Below are positions 17,669-25,440 of a DNA stretch of 64,000 nt, one piece after another. Numbering within the stretch: position 1 is the stretch's first letter; each line of letters begins with the position of its first letter. This stretch comes from Arthrobacter sp. AZCC_0090 (lineage in GTDB: Bacteria; Actinomycetota; Actinomycetes; Actinomycetales; Micrococcaceae), in assembly GCF_014207375.1 (NCBI RefSeq), contig NZ_JACHEE010000008.1, positions 1 to 64,000 of the forward strand, in the 5' to 3' direction. Under the pieces are notes generated by a model that was given only the letters and a program-made list of their open reading frames with translations, did not search any database and was not told where the DNA came from. The position numbers were made by a program, and so were the translations under genes.

Positions 17669-18007
17669 TCAATTTCCCGGACGCGGCGCGAACATAATAA
17701 TCGCCACGCCCAGAAGGCAAATCACGGCTCCGATAATATCCCAGCGGTCCGGCCGGAAGCCGTCGAGGAGCATCCCCCAGGCCAAGGATCCGGCGATGAA
17801 TACACCGCCATAAGCGGCAAGGACGCGTCCGAAATGCGCATCCGGTTGGAACGCCGCGACGAAACCGTAGATGCCCAAGGCCACGATCCCAAGGCCTGCC
17901 CACCACCAGGGCTTCGACTCCCTGATCGATTGCCACACGAGCCAGGCCCCGCCGATCTCGGCCAAGGCCGCGAGGACAAAGAGGGCGGTGGATTTGAGGA
18001 TGGTCAT
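17669..18007 (-). CDS. YnfA family (UPF0060) small membrane protein
   Basis: 112 residues, four transmembrane helices. Family hallmarks are [21 protein letters not shown], the [31 protein letters not shown] block and [13 protein letters not shown]. YnfA-like proteins resemble small multidrug resistance exporters; a clear physiological role is not settled. The start at 18007 has no strong Shine-Dalgarno; a CAGACT box lies six bases upstream, suggesting a leaderless mRNA. Confidence 0.9.
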   Translation of the reverse strand: MTILKSTALFVLAALAEIGGAWLVWQSIRESKPWWWAGLGIVALGIYGFVAAFQPDAHFGRVLAAYGGVFIAGSLAWGMLLDGFRPDRWDIIGAVICLLGVAIIMFAPRPGN

Positions 18008-18061
18008 GGATTCAGTCTGCCCGAGTCTTGCCGGTCCTGGCCGAGGGCTGACCCGCCCGGG

Positions 18062-18087
18062 TTATCCACATACGCGGGTTATCCACA
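18062..18087 (+). promoter_or_regulatory. Two perfect DnaA boxes in a 17-nt direct repeat upstream of rpsF
   Basis: TTATCCACA occurs at 18062-18070 and 18079-18087, each followed by TACGCG, giving a 17-nt tandem unit. The site is within the 272-base gap between the ynfA-like gene and rpsF. It may be a binding site for the initiator DnaA; no binding evidence is available. Confidence 0.55.
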
Positions 18088-18231
18088 TACGCGAGGCCGC
18101 CCGTTCCACCCCGCCGACACGCCGAATAGGCTTAGACACGGGAAATGGACTAAGATATTGAAGTCTGTGCTGCGCCCTGCTTCCGCTTCTGGAACTGGTC
18201 GTGCGCACTGTTCATCGCAAATGAACCTCCT

Positions 18232-18250
18232 GTTACGGAAATGCCGTAAC
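18232..18250 (+). promoter_or_regulatory. Short hairpin in the rpsF leader
   Basis: GTTACGG (18232-18238) and CCGTAAC (18244-18250) form a 7-bp stem with a 5-base loop, just before the strong AAAGGAGGTG ribosome site of rpsF. Many bacteria bind the S6:S18 complex to an rpsF leader hairpin with an exposed CCG; whether this is such a site is uncertain. Confidence 0.3.
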
Positions 18251-18279
18251 CGCTTAGCCCAAAGGAGGTGGGTTCACAT

Positions 18280-18585
18280 ATGCGTCCTTACGAATTGATG
18301 GTAATCATCGACCCCGAGGTCGAAGAGCGTACCGTAGAGCCGTCGCTTCAGAAGTTCCTCAATGTCATCACCACCGATGGTGGAACCATCGAAAAGGTTG
18401 ACATCTGGGGCCGCCGTCGCCTCGCTTACGACATCAAGAAGAAGTCCGAAGGTATCTACGCCGTGGTGAACTTCACCGCCAAGCCGGAAACCGCCAAGGA
18501 ACTTGACCGCCAGCTGAGTCTCAACGAGACCATCATGCGTACCAAGATCACCCGCCCCGAAGAGCAGAAGGTCGTTGCTGAGTAA
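18280..18585 (+). CDS. rpsF: 30S ribosomal protein S6
   Basis: 101 residues starting [16 protein letters not shown], ending in a basic/acidic tail; the length and the [24 protein letters not shown] block are typical of S6. S6 joins S18 on the 30S platform. An almost ideal Shine-Dalgarno (AAAGGAGGTG) sits ten bases before ATG 18280; the upstream in-frame GTG at 18268 overlaps that site and is rejected. First gene of the conserved rpsF-ssb-rpsR-rplI operon. Confidence 0.98.
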   Translation: MRPYELMVIIDPEVEERTVEPSLQKFLNVITTDGGTIEKVDIWGRRRLAYDIKKKSEGIYAVVNFTAKPETAKELDRQLSLNETIMRTKITRPEEQKVVAE

Positions 18586-18640
18586 TTTCAGCTCCCGGCT
18601 TTCAATCTTTACCCCGCAGGAACGAACAAGGAGGCAGTAG

Positions 18641-19213
18641 ATGGCAGGCGAAACCACTATTACGGTCATCGGTAATCTCACCAATGACCCCGAACTGCGG
18701 TTCACACCGTCAGGCTCGGCGGTAGCGAACTTCACCATCGCTTCTACTCCCCGGACCTTCGACCGCCAGTCCAATGAGTGGAAGGACGGGGAAACCCTGT
18801 TCCTCCGCGCATCGGTATGGCGCGAAGCAGCTGAAAACGTCGCCGAATCCCTGACCAAGGGCATGCGCGTGATCGTTTCCGGCCGCCTGAAGAGCCGTTC
18901 CTACGAAACCAAGGAAGGCGAGAAGCGCACCGTTATCGAGCTCGAAGTCGATGAAATCGGCCCGAGCCTGCGTTACGCCAACGCCAAGGTCAACCGCACC
19001 CAACGCTCCGGCGCTCAGGGTGGCCAGGGTGGCTTCGGTGGCGGCAACAACAGCGGTGGCTTTGGAGGCGGCGCTGGTGCAAACCAAGGCGGCAACTCCG
19101 GCGGAACATGGGGCGGCGGCCAATCCGCACCGCAGGAAGACCCCTGGGCTACCCCGGGCGTCAGCAACGCGGGCGGATGGGGCAACGGCCCGGATTCCGA
19201 ACCTCCCTTCTAA
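18641..19213 (+). CDS. ssb: Single-stranded DNA-binding protein
   Basis: 190 residues. The OB-fold is residues 1-115 ([30 protein letters not shown], then [30 protein letters not shown]). A flexible Gly/Asn/Gln-rich linker follows, and the acidic tip DSEPPF recruits partner proteins. SSB coats single strands in replication and repair. The position inside the ribosomal operon is conserved in actinobacteria. An AAGGAGG site precedes the start. Confidence 0.98.
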   Translation: MAGETTITVIGNLTNDPELRFTPSGSAVANFTIASTPRTFDRQSNEWKDGETLFLRASVWREAAENVAESLTKGMRVIVSGRLKSRSYETKEGEKRTVIELEVDEIGPSLRYANAKVNRTQRSGAQGGQGGFGGGNNSGGFGGGAGANQGGNSGGTWGGGQSAPQEDPWATPGVSNAGGWGNGPDSEPPF

Positions 19214-19338
19214 ACATTCATAAAAGTTCGACGCCGGACCCCGCCGGAAGTGCCGCGAGGCACCCGGATGGAAACCGCCGTCGAGCACCACCATCCCGTG
19301 GATCCATTCCACGGGCTCCATAGAAAAGGAGCTCCACG

Positions 19339-19578
19339 ATGGCTAAGGCTGAACTCCGTAAGCCCAAACCAAAGTCCAACCCCTTGAAGGCCGCTGACAT
19401 CACTGTCATCGACTACAAGGACGTAGCATTGCTGCGCAAGTTCATCTCCGACCGCGGAAAGATCCGCGCCCGTCGCGTCACTGGCGTCACGGTGCAGGAA
19501 CAGCGCAAAATCGCACAGGCAATCAAGAACGCCCGCGAAGTTGCTCTGCTGCCTTACTCCGGCGCTGGCCGCGGCTAA
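19339..19578 (+). CDS. rpsR: 30S ribosomal protein S18
   Basis: 79 residues with the S18 core [50 protein letters not shown]. It binds 16S rRNA together with S6. The N-terminus lacks the CxxC zinc motif found in some actinobacterial S18 copies, so this is the C-minus form. The 125-base gap after ssb holds a GAGC-type ribosome site but no obvious terminator. Confidence 0.98.
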   Translation: MAKAELRKPKPKSNPLKAADITVIDYKDVALLRKFISDRGKIRARRVTGVTVQEQRKIAQAIKNAREVALLPYSGAGRG

Positions 19579-19595
19579 GGAAGGGATTAACTAAC

Positions 19596-20048
19596 ATGGC
19601 AAAGCTCATTCTGACCCACGAAGTAACCGGTCTCGGTGCTGCTGGCGATGTTGTCGAGGTCAAGGACGGTTACGCACGTAACTTCCTGCTGCCCCGCGGC
19701 TTCGCTCTGACCTGGACCAAGGGTGGCGAGAAGCAGGTTGAGTCCATCAAGGCTGCCCGCGCTGCTCGTGCCCACGCTTCGGTTGAAGCTGCACAGGCCC
19801 AGGCTTCTGCGCTTTCTTCCAAGAAGGTCAAGCTCGTAGTGAAGGCCGGCGAGTCCGGTCGTCTCTTCGGCACCGTCAAGCCGGCTGACGTCGCTGCTGC
19901 AGTTGAGGCCGCTGGCCTTGGCGCCATCGACAAGCGCAACGTTGAACTGCCGAACCACATCAAGTCTGTTGGTTCGTACCAGGCCAACGTCCGCCTGCAC
20001 GAGGACGTTTCTGCTGTGATCGACCTCGAGGTCGTTGCAGGAAAGTAA
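19596..20048 (+). CDS. rplI: 50S ribosomal protein L9
   Basis: 150 residues: an N-terminal rRNA-binding domain ([37 protein letters not shown]), a long connecting helix and the C-terminal domain ending [10 protein letters not shown]. Last gene of the operon, followed by a hairpin at 20068-20100. The sequence uses the preferred codons of highly expressed genes (GCT, CGT), unlike most of the window. Confidence 0.98.
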   Translation: MAKLILTHEVTGLGAAGDVVEVKDGYARNFLLPRGFALTWTKGGEKQVESIKAARAARAHASVEAAQAQASALSSKKVKLVVKAGESGRLFGTVKPADVAAAVEAAGLGAIDKRNVELPNHIKSVGSYQANVRLHEDVSAVIDLEVVAGK

Positions 20049-20066
20049 GCTCTGACGTCGCTCGAA

Positions 20067-20105
20067 GGACCCCCGTTTCCGGTTTCCGGAGGCGGGGGTC
20101 TTTCG
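20067..20105 (+). terminator. Intrinsic terminator after rplI
   Basis: Stem GACCCCCG (20068-20075) pairs with CGGGGGTC (20093-20100), followed by TTTCG. The U tract is short but the stem is GC-only at its core. Confidence 0.75.
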
Positions 20106-20125
20106 CGTTGCGCGGGGTTTCGGGA

Positions 20126-20186
20126 CGCGAACTGGCAGCAGATGCCCTCTGCGGGCCACATTGAGGGCATTAGCTGCCTGTTCGCG
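20126..20186. repeat. 24-bp imperfect inverted repeat between rplI and the PhzF gene
   Basis: Arms 20126-20149 (CGCGAACTGGCAGCAG...) and 20163-20186 (...TTAGCTGCCTGTTCGCG) match at 21 of 24 positions around a 13-base loop. It begins right after the rplI terminator and ends about 27 bases before the next start. It resembles the other palindromic intergenic elements of this window in size and placement. Confidence 0.6.
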
Positions 20187-20200
20187 CTAGGTGGACTTGA

Positions 20201-20206
20201 TAACCT
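20201..20206 (+). promoter_or_regulatory. -10 box TAACCT for the PhzF-family gene
   Basis: TAACCT, six bases, then GTG 20213; supports the leaderless GTG start. Confidence 0.45.
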
Positions 20207-20212
20207 GCAGCG

Positions 20213-21064
20213 GTGAACCTCGAACCCTTGCGCACCAGGCCCTTCTCCCAGGTGGACGTCTTCACCGACATGCCCTACCGTGGCAATCCGCTCGCCGTCG
20301 TCGTCGACGCCGAAGGGCTCACTACGGATCAGATGCAGCACTTCGCCAACTGGACCAATCTGTCGGAGACCACCTTCCTGCTCCCGCCGCGCGATCCCGC
20401 TGCCGACTACCGCGTCCGGATTTTCACCGGCAGCGAGGAATTCCCCTTCGCCGGGCATCCGACGCTCGGTTCGGCGCACGCGTGGCTTGAGGCCGGCGGA
20501 GTGCCGAAACAAGCCGGGGTCCTGGTGCAGGAGTGTGGCGCTGGTTTGGTCAAGGTAAAGCACGACGGCGGCCGCCTCGCCTTTGCGGCGCCACCGCTGA
20601 CCCGTTTCGGGCCCGTGGACGCGGCAACCTTGGAACAGTTAGCCGCTGGACTTCGGCTGCCCCGAACCGCGCTCTTGGATGCCTCGTGGCTGGTCAATGG
20701 TCCGCAATGGATCGGTGTGCTACTCGAATCGGGCGAGCAGGTCCTTGGGCTTGAGCCGGACCTTGCGGCATTGGGGGATCTGAAGGTTGGTGTGATCGGT
20801 CCCCATGAACCGGGCGCCGGCGTCGACTTCGAAGTCCGGACGTTCATTCCGGGGGACGCCATGGTGGAGGATCCCGTGACAGGCAGTTTCAATGCCGGGG
20901 CCGCCCAGTGGCTGATGGGGAGCGGGCGGGCGCCTGAGCAGTATGTCGCGGCGCAGGGCACCGTCCTGGGCCGGGCAGGGCGCATTCACGTCAAGCAGCA
21001 GGACGGCGATGTCTGGGTCGGCGGCAACACCGTGACCTGCATCCAGGGAACCGTGCGGCTGTAG
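20213..21064 (+). CDS. PhzF family isomerase/epimerase-like protein
   Basis: 283 residues with the PhzF fold markers: QVDVFTDMPYRGNPLAVVVDA at the N-terminus, NLSETTFLLPP with the catalytic Glu, and a conserved PFAGHPTLGSAHAW segment. The C-terminal half repeats the fold, with EDPVTGSFNAGAAQWL. PhzF itself isomerises a phenazine precursor, but most relatives have no known substrate and no phenazine genes are nearby. Start GTG 20213 rests on the upstream TAACCT box. Confidence 0.9.
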   Translation: MNLEPLRTRPFSQVDVFTDMPYRGNPLAVVVDAEGLTTDQMQHFANWTNLSETTFLLPPRDPAADYRVRIFTGSEEFPFAGHPTLGSAHAWLEAGGVPKQAGVLVQECGAGLVKVKHDGGRLAFAAPPLTRFGPVDAATLEQLAAGLRLPRTALLDASWLVNGPQWIGVLLESGEQVLGLEPDLAALGDLKVGVIGPHEPGAGVDFEVRTFIPGDAMVEDPVTGSFNAGAAQWLMGSGRAPEQYVAAQGTVLGRAGRIHVKQQDGDVWVGGNTVTCIQGTVRL

Positions 21065-21163
21065 CGGGGAATAAAAGGCGCGAGACCGCAGTTTGGGAGT
21101 ATAGATGCAAACGCATGTACTCTGGTTTGAACCCATCGAACCGCCGAGCAACAGGAGATCGCC

Positions 21164-21790
21164 ATGGAAACCCGCCGCATAACCGTCCTTTCCGCCGGGC
21201 TCGGCGTACCGTCGTCGAGCAGGCTCCTTGCAGACCAGCTCGCCGCGTCGGCGAAACGCCAGCTGGGCGACGCCGGGTACGAGGCACGGGTGGACGTTAT
21301 CGAACTCAGGGACCTGGCCGTGGATATCGCCAACAACTTCGTGACCGGCTATGCAGCGCCGCGCCTCGCAGAGGTGATAGCCGGTGTCGAGGATTCCGAT
21401 GGCATCATCGCCGTCACGCCCGTCTTCAGCGCCTCCTACAGTGGGCTGTTCAAGTCCTTCATTGACGTCCTGGACCCGAAGTCCCTCGACAGCAAGGCTG
21501 TTCTCCTCGGTGCCACGGGCGGTACCGATCGGCACCAGATGGTTCTCGACTACGCCATGCGTCCGCTGTTCACCTATCTGCGCACCAGGATGACCCAGAC
21601 GTCCGTTTTCGCCGGCCCCCAGGATTGGGGAAACACCGACGACGGTGCCTCGCCGCTGTCGGTCCGCGTGGACCGGGCGGCAGGCGAGCTGACCCAGCTC
21701 CTGAGTGGCAAGCAGCCTCACCGGAAGGTGGAGGCGATGGAGTCCCTGCCTTTTGAACAGCTCCTCGCCGGGATCACAGCGGGACGCTAG
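21164..21790 (+). CDS. NADPH-dependent FMN reductase (CE1759 family)
   Basis: 208 residues with a flavodoxin-like fold: LSAGLGVPSSSRLLADQLA near the N-terminus (phosphate-binding loop) and GIIAVTPVFSASYSGLFKSFIDVLD (flavin-contacting region). The family usually supplies reduced flavin to a monooxygenase, but no luciferase-like partner is adjacent here. SD AGGAG at about eight bases. An imperfect palindrome around ATGCAAACGCAT (about 21097-21108) lies upstream and could be a control site. Confidence 0.85.
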   Translation: METRRITVLSAGLGVPSSSRLLADQLAASAKRQLGDAGYEARVDVIELRDLAVDIANNFVTGYAAPRLAEVIAGVEDSDGIIAVTPVFSASYSGLFKSFIDVLDPKSLDSKAVLLGATGGTDRHQMVLDYAMRPLFTYLRTRMTQTSVFAGPQDWGNTDDGASPLSVRVDRAAGELTQLLSGKQPHRKVEAMESLPFEQLLAGITAGR

Positions 21791-21926
21791 GCGAGGATTC
21801 ACGGGGCCGGTTCGCCAGGTGGTCAGTTCGCCACGGGGCGAGCCGGCCGGACTTTTCCGCCGAGACTTTCGCCACCCGAACTTTCGCCACCCGAACTTTT
21901 CCGGCAGCCGGCTCGTTGACCCGAAC

Positions 21927-22286
21927 ATGAAGTGTCCTGTGGATTCAAATGACCTGGTAATGAGTGAGCGCAGCGGCGTGGAGATCGATTACTGCCCGCA
22001 ATGCAGGGGAGTGTGGTTGGACCGCGGCGAGCTCGACAAGATTATTGACCGCGCTTCCGGCGGATTCGGCGCTGCGTCCGTTGTGCCGCCGGCTCCAGTT
22101 CCGGGGCCTACGCCGCCGCCTCTGTACGGCACGCCGGCGTACGACTCCCCGGACCCCCGCTACGGCCGGAATGACGGGCCGCGCCGTGACGAGCGGAACT
22201 ACGGCAATCAAGGCTTCAACCGCGACTATGACCGCCGGCCGCCCAAGAAGAAGGAAGGCTGGCTGGGGGACTTGTTCGACTTCTAG
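21927..22286 (+). CDS. Zf-TFIIB-type zinc finger protein
   Basis: 119 residues starting MKCPVDSNDLVMSERSGVEIDYCPQCRGVWLDRGELDKII. The cysteines of MKCP and YCPQCRGVWLD bind one zinc; this is the TFIIB-like short domain. The rest is Pro/Gly/Arg-rich and disordered, ending KKKEGWLGDLFDF. Such proteins are common in actinobacteria and have no defined role. ATG 21927 starts exactly at the domain, so longer upstream frames are rejected. The region before it carries two 15-nt direct repeats (ACTTTCGCCACCCGA). Confidence 0.82.
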   Translation: MKCPVDSNDLVMSERSGVEIDYCPQCRGVWLDRGELDKIIDRASGGFGAASVVPPAPVPGPTPPPLYGTPAYDSPDPRYGRNDGPRRDERNYGNQGFNRDYDRRPPKKKEGWLGDLFDF

Positions 22287-22326
22287 GACCGGAGTTCTAG
22301 GACCTCGGGCCATCCGGCTGTTGGCG

Positions 22327-22902
22327 CTAGTCGTCCAGCAGCTCGATGAACTCGAGCGCCTGCTTCATGCTGATGTCGGAATGTTTAGTCAGGGCCAACG
22401 CCGCGGCTTCGACGTCGCCGCTTTTGGCCAGGGTACGGATCCGTCCGTAGATTTCGTCGTTGAGCATGTTGCTGCTTACTTCGCGCGTGACGTCGCCCTT
22501 GCTGGCGATCGCCCGGTAACGGTACGGAAAGCGCTCCGGCTCGTCCTCGTCGGGCAGGAGGTCCTGTGGGGCCGGCTCCGGCTTGCGGAAGGGCTGCGGA
22601 TGCGCCGCCAGCGCGCCGACGGCGTCACGTGAGGCGCGCAGGCCCTCTCCCGTGGCGCTGAGGTATAGCTTGATGGCGGCCATGGCCTGGCCCTGGGCGA
22701 TCAGGGAATACAGCAGTCGGTGTTGGTCTTCGCTCAGCTTCGCCGCAGCCTCGCGCGCCAGCTCCACGGGGTCCGCGGCCGCCTTGCGCGCGGCCACATT
22801 GCCGCGACGATCTGCTGCGCGGCGGGAAAGCACCCGGCTGATCAGCAGTACGCCGACGGCGACGGCCGCCAGGATCAAGACCGGAACGAGTAGGGATTCC
22901 AT
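22327..22902 (-). CDS. Membrane-anchored protein with two L7/L12-C-terminal-like helical segments
   Basis: 191 residues: an N-terminal transmembrane helix (LLVPVLILAAVAVGVLLIS), a charged linker, then HRLLYSLIAQGQAMAAIKLYLSATGEGLRASRDAVGAL, which resembles the helical part of the ribosomal L7/L12 C-terminal domain (KxxxIKxxRxxTGLGLKEAK). A second helical stretch closes the protein (DVEAAALALTKHSDISMKQALEFIELL). Function unknown. It follows a similar gene at 22906 with a three-base gap and is cotranscribed with it. Confidence 0.75.
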   Translation of the reverse strand: MESLLVPVLILAAVAVGVLLISRVLSRRAADRRGNVAARKAAADPVELAREAAAKLSEDQHRLLYSLIAQGQAMAAIKLYLSATGEGLRASRDAVGALAAHPQPFRKPEPAPQDLLPDEDEPERFPYRYRAIASKGDVTREVSSNMLNDEIYGRIRTLAKSGDVEAAALALTKHSDISMKQALEFIELLDD

Positions 22903-22905
22903 GCA

Positions 22906-23385
22906 CTAAAGCCGATCTATGTAGTTCTTGGCGGTCAACAAGTCCGAATGAGTTTCGTGGCGGAGAAGCTTGATGGCCTGGATCTTCTGTCCGCTGCGGA
23001 CCATGCCCTGCAATTGCAACGCAAACTGTGGATTCAACTGCCCGTTGGGCAGGATGGGGCCGTTGTAGCCCGCTTGGCCGACCCCGGGGCTGGCTCCGAC
23101 TTGCGCCTTCAGTGCCGCCCGCGATTGGGTGTCCTGCTGGGACTGTTGCTGTGCATTCTGGCTTGGCCTTGTGGAAGCATTGATGCGTGCCCTTGCCGCC
23201 GTTGCCGCCTGTACCTGGGCGGCCTGGTGGGCTGCCGAACGGGCGGCCAACTCCCGTTGATAGCGTTCGGCGTCGGACAACCCTGTGTCGCGCGGCTTGA
23301 ACGCCGCCGTGAGGGCCCAGATCACCGCCACAAGGATGACAACGGGCATTGCGACCAGCAGTACATCCCCAACAGTGAAACCCAT
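22906..23385 (-). CDS. Membrane-anchored protein with an L7/L12-C-terminal-like tail
   Basis: 159 residues: one transmembrane helix (VLLVAMPVVILVAVIWALTAAF), a long Gln/Ala-rich linker, and a C-terminal LQGMVRSGQKIQAIKLLRHETHSDLLTAKNYIDRL that again looks like the L7/L12 C-terminal domain. The pair with the next gene suggests related partner subunits. TAAGCT lies six bases before the ATG, so the operon promoter is leaderless and fires away from the dnaB leader region. Confidence 0.75.
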   Translation of the reverse strand: MGFTVGDVLLVAMPVVILVAVIWALTAAFKPRDTGLSDAERYQRELAARSAAHQAAQVQAATAARARINASTRPSQNAQQQSQQDTQSRAALKAQVGASPGVGQAGYNGPILPNGQLNPQFALQLQGMVRSGQKIQAIKLLRHETHSDLLTAKNYIDRL

Positions 23386-23391
23386 ACCTAG

Positions 23392-23397
23392 AGCTTA
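23392..23397 (-). promoter_or_regulatory. -10 box TAAGCT for the L7/L12-like membrane protein pair
   Basis: TAAGCT on the minus strand, six bases, then ATG at 23385. Confidence 0.45.
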
Positions 23398-24008
23398 TGT
23401 CAGAACGCAGTTATCCACAGCACATTCCTGTTTTGGCATAGCTTCTGAGAGCCGGCTGTCAAATTTGGGAAGGGATTGTGGGGCCCATCACATTTTTGGC
23501 ATATTTATCCGGCTTTGGGCCGTTTGAGTGGAGTCGGTGGCGTGGATTGAGCGAATCGGCCTGTGGATGAGCGGCGGGTCAAAATACTTTTGATCCACAT
23601 GGCTCGGGGAATGTTTTCCCAGCTCAAGGGCTAATTTCCGCAAAAAGAATTTCTCTTTCCACAGGGTCATGCACAGACTGTGCACAAGTAGGGGTATGTT
23701 TTCAACACTTTATCCACAAGCCCGGCTTGGTGCCTCGGAAAAGCAGGGCTAACGTGGCTGAGTACCTGCTTTAGGTACTTGGAAAACCTTTGTTTCTCGT
23801 GTGCGGTGCCATGGCGCCGTCGGTAACCAGCGCGCCCGCGGCAGGTCTGTGGAAAAGCTGTGGAAATCGGGGAACCCCAAATTGTCGGTGCTCCGCGAAA
23901 GAGTCGGACCAGCCGGCACACCGGGCGGCCGGGCCAACCCACACCGGGGCATTGACCCACCGAACCGCCGGGAACAGTTATTTGCCGCGGTACACAATGG
24001 AGGACGGC
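23398..24008. other. 610-base non-coding dnaB leader with a cluster of DnaA-box-like sites
   Basis: No credible gene was seen. Perfect TTATCCACA is at 23411-23419 and 23710-23718. One-mismatch sites are at 23562-23570 (TGTGGATGA), 23591-23599 (TGATCCACA) and 23848-23856 (TGTGGAAAA). A perfect palindrome TGCACA-GAC-TGTGCA is at 23670-23684. The stretch 23400-23780 is visibly richer in A/T than its surroundings. It may hold the dnaB promoter under DnaA control, a DnaA titration site, or both. The true origin, normally beside dnaA, is not in the window. Confidence 0.6.
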
Positions 24009-25388
24009 TTGTCAGTTACGCACTTGGATTCGATCGAGGGCGGCCGGACATCGGACGCCAGCCGCAAACCTCCGCAGGACATCCCCGCCGAACAGTCGGT
24101 TCTCGGCGGCATGATGCTCTCCAAGGACGCCATCGCGGACGTCGTGGAGATTGTCCGCGGGCATGACTTCTACCGTCCTGCGCACGAAACCATCTATGAG
24201 TCCATCATCGACCTCTACGGCCGTGGCGAACCCGCTGACGCTGTCACGGTGTCCGATGAGCTCACCAAGCGCGGCGAGATCAACAGGATTGGCGGCCCCG
24301 CCTACCTGCACGAGCTCATCCAGACCGTGCCCACGGCGGCCAACGCCGGTTACTACGCCGAAATCGTGGCGGAACGCGCCGTGTTGCGCCGTCTCGTCAA
24401 TGCCGGCACCAAGATTGTCCAGATGGGCTATGGCCAGGACGGTGAGGTGGAAGACCTCGTCAACCAGGCCCAGGCCGAGATCTATGCCGTGGCCGAACGC
24501 CGCACCGCGGAGGACTACGTGGCGCTCAAGGACGTCATGGAATCCACCGTGGACGAGATCGAGGCATCAGGCCACCGCGGAGAGGGCATGACGGGTGTCC
24601 CCACCGGGTTCTACGAACTTGATGAGCTCACCCATGGCCTGCACCCGGGCCAGATGATCGTCATCGCCGCGCGCCCCGCCGTCGGTAAGTCCACGTTCGC
24701 GCTGGACTTCGCCCGTTCCGCTGCCATCAAGAACAACCTCGCCACCGTGATGTTCTCCCTTGAAATGGGCCGGAACGAAATCGCGATGCGCCTGCTGTCC
24801 GCAGAGGCCACCATTGGCCTTCAGGACCTCCGCAAGGGCACGATCAAGGACGAACAATGGTCCAAGATCGCCACCACCATGGGCCGTATGAACGACGCAC
24901 CGCTTTTCATTGACGACAGCCCCAATATGTCCCTCATGGAAATCAGGGCCAAGTGCCGCCGTTTGAAGCAGCAGCACGACCTCAAACTGGTGATCCTCGA
25001 CTACCTCCAGCTCATGAGCTCCGGCAAGAAGGTGGAGTCCCGCCAGCAGGAAGTCTCCGAATTCTCGCGTGCCCTCAAGCTGCTGGCCAAGGAACTCCAG
25101 GTTCCGGTCATCGCGCTCTCCCAGCTGAACCGTGGATCCGAACAGCGCCAAGACAAGCGGCCCATGGTCTCGGACCTCCGCGAATCGGGCTCCATCGAGC
25201 AGGACGCCGATATGGTCATTCTGCTTCACCGCGAAGACGTCTACGACAAGGAATCCCCCCGCGCCGGCGAGGCTGACATCCTCATCGCCAAGCACCGTAA
25301 CGGCCCCACCAAGGACATCGTGGTTGCCTTCCAGGGCCATTACTCGCGCTTCGCGAACATGGCCGGCGAGACCGGCGGCGGGTTCTAA
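24009..25388 (+). CDS. dnaB: Replicative DNA helicase DnaB
   Basis: 459 residues. The N-terminal helical domain (PPQDIPAEQSVLGGMMLSKDAIADVVEIV, about 18-130) leads into the RecA-like ATPase. Walker A is ARPAVGKSTFALDFAR and Walker B LVILDYLQLMSS; the DnaB block ALSQLNRGSEQRQDKRPMVSDLRESGSIEQDADMVILLHRED is complete, with no intein. Start TTG 24009 has GGAGG five bases upstream; ATG 23997, four codons earlier, lacks such a site. It unwinds DNA at the replication fork. Its place near rpsF-ssb-rpsR-rplI matches other actinobacteria. Confidence 0.95.
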   Translation: MSVTHLDSIEGGRTSDASRKPPQDIPAEQSVLGGMMLSKDAIADVVEIVRGHDFYRPAHETIYESIIDLYGRGEPADAVTVSDELTKRGEINRIGGPAYLHELIQTVPTAANAGYYAEIVAERAVLRRLVNAGTKIVQMGYGQDGEVEDLVNQAQAEIYAVAERRTAEDYVALKDVMESTVDEIEASGHRGEGMTGVPTGFYELDELTHGLHPGQMIVIAARPAVGKSTFALDFARSAAIKNNLATVMFSLEMGRNEIAMRLLSAEATIGLQDLRKGTIKDEQWSKIATTMGRMNDAPLFIDDSPNMSLMEIRAKCRRLKQQHDLKLVILDYLQLMSSGKKVESRQQEVSEFSRALKLLAKELQVPVIALSQLNRGSEQRQDKRPMVSDLRESGSIEQDADMVILLHREDVYDKESPRAGEADILIAKHRNGPTKDIVVAFQGHYSRFANMAGETGGGF

Positions 25389-25440
25389 GATCCGGCCGAC
25401 GTCCCACAGTCGGTGGCCGAGGGCGCACCGGCTCCATTCT

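Noticed and set aside
19339..19578. Missing zinc motif in S18 as an anomaly
   Set aside because: Zinc-free S18 is common, so this does not by itself indicate anything unusual.
23398..24008. Chromosomal origin oriC
   Set aside because: dnaA and dnaN are not in the window and the number of DnaA boxes is lower than at a typical actinobacterial origin.
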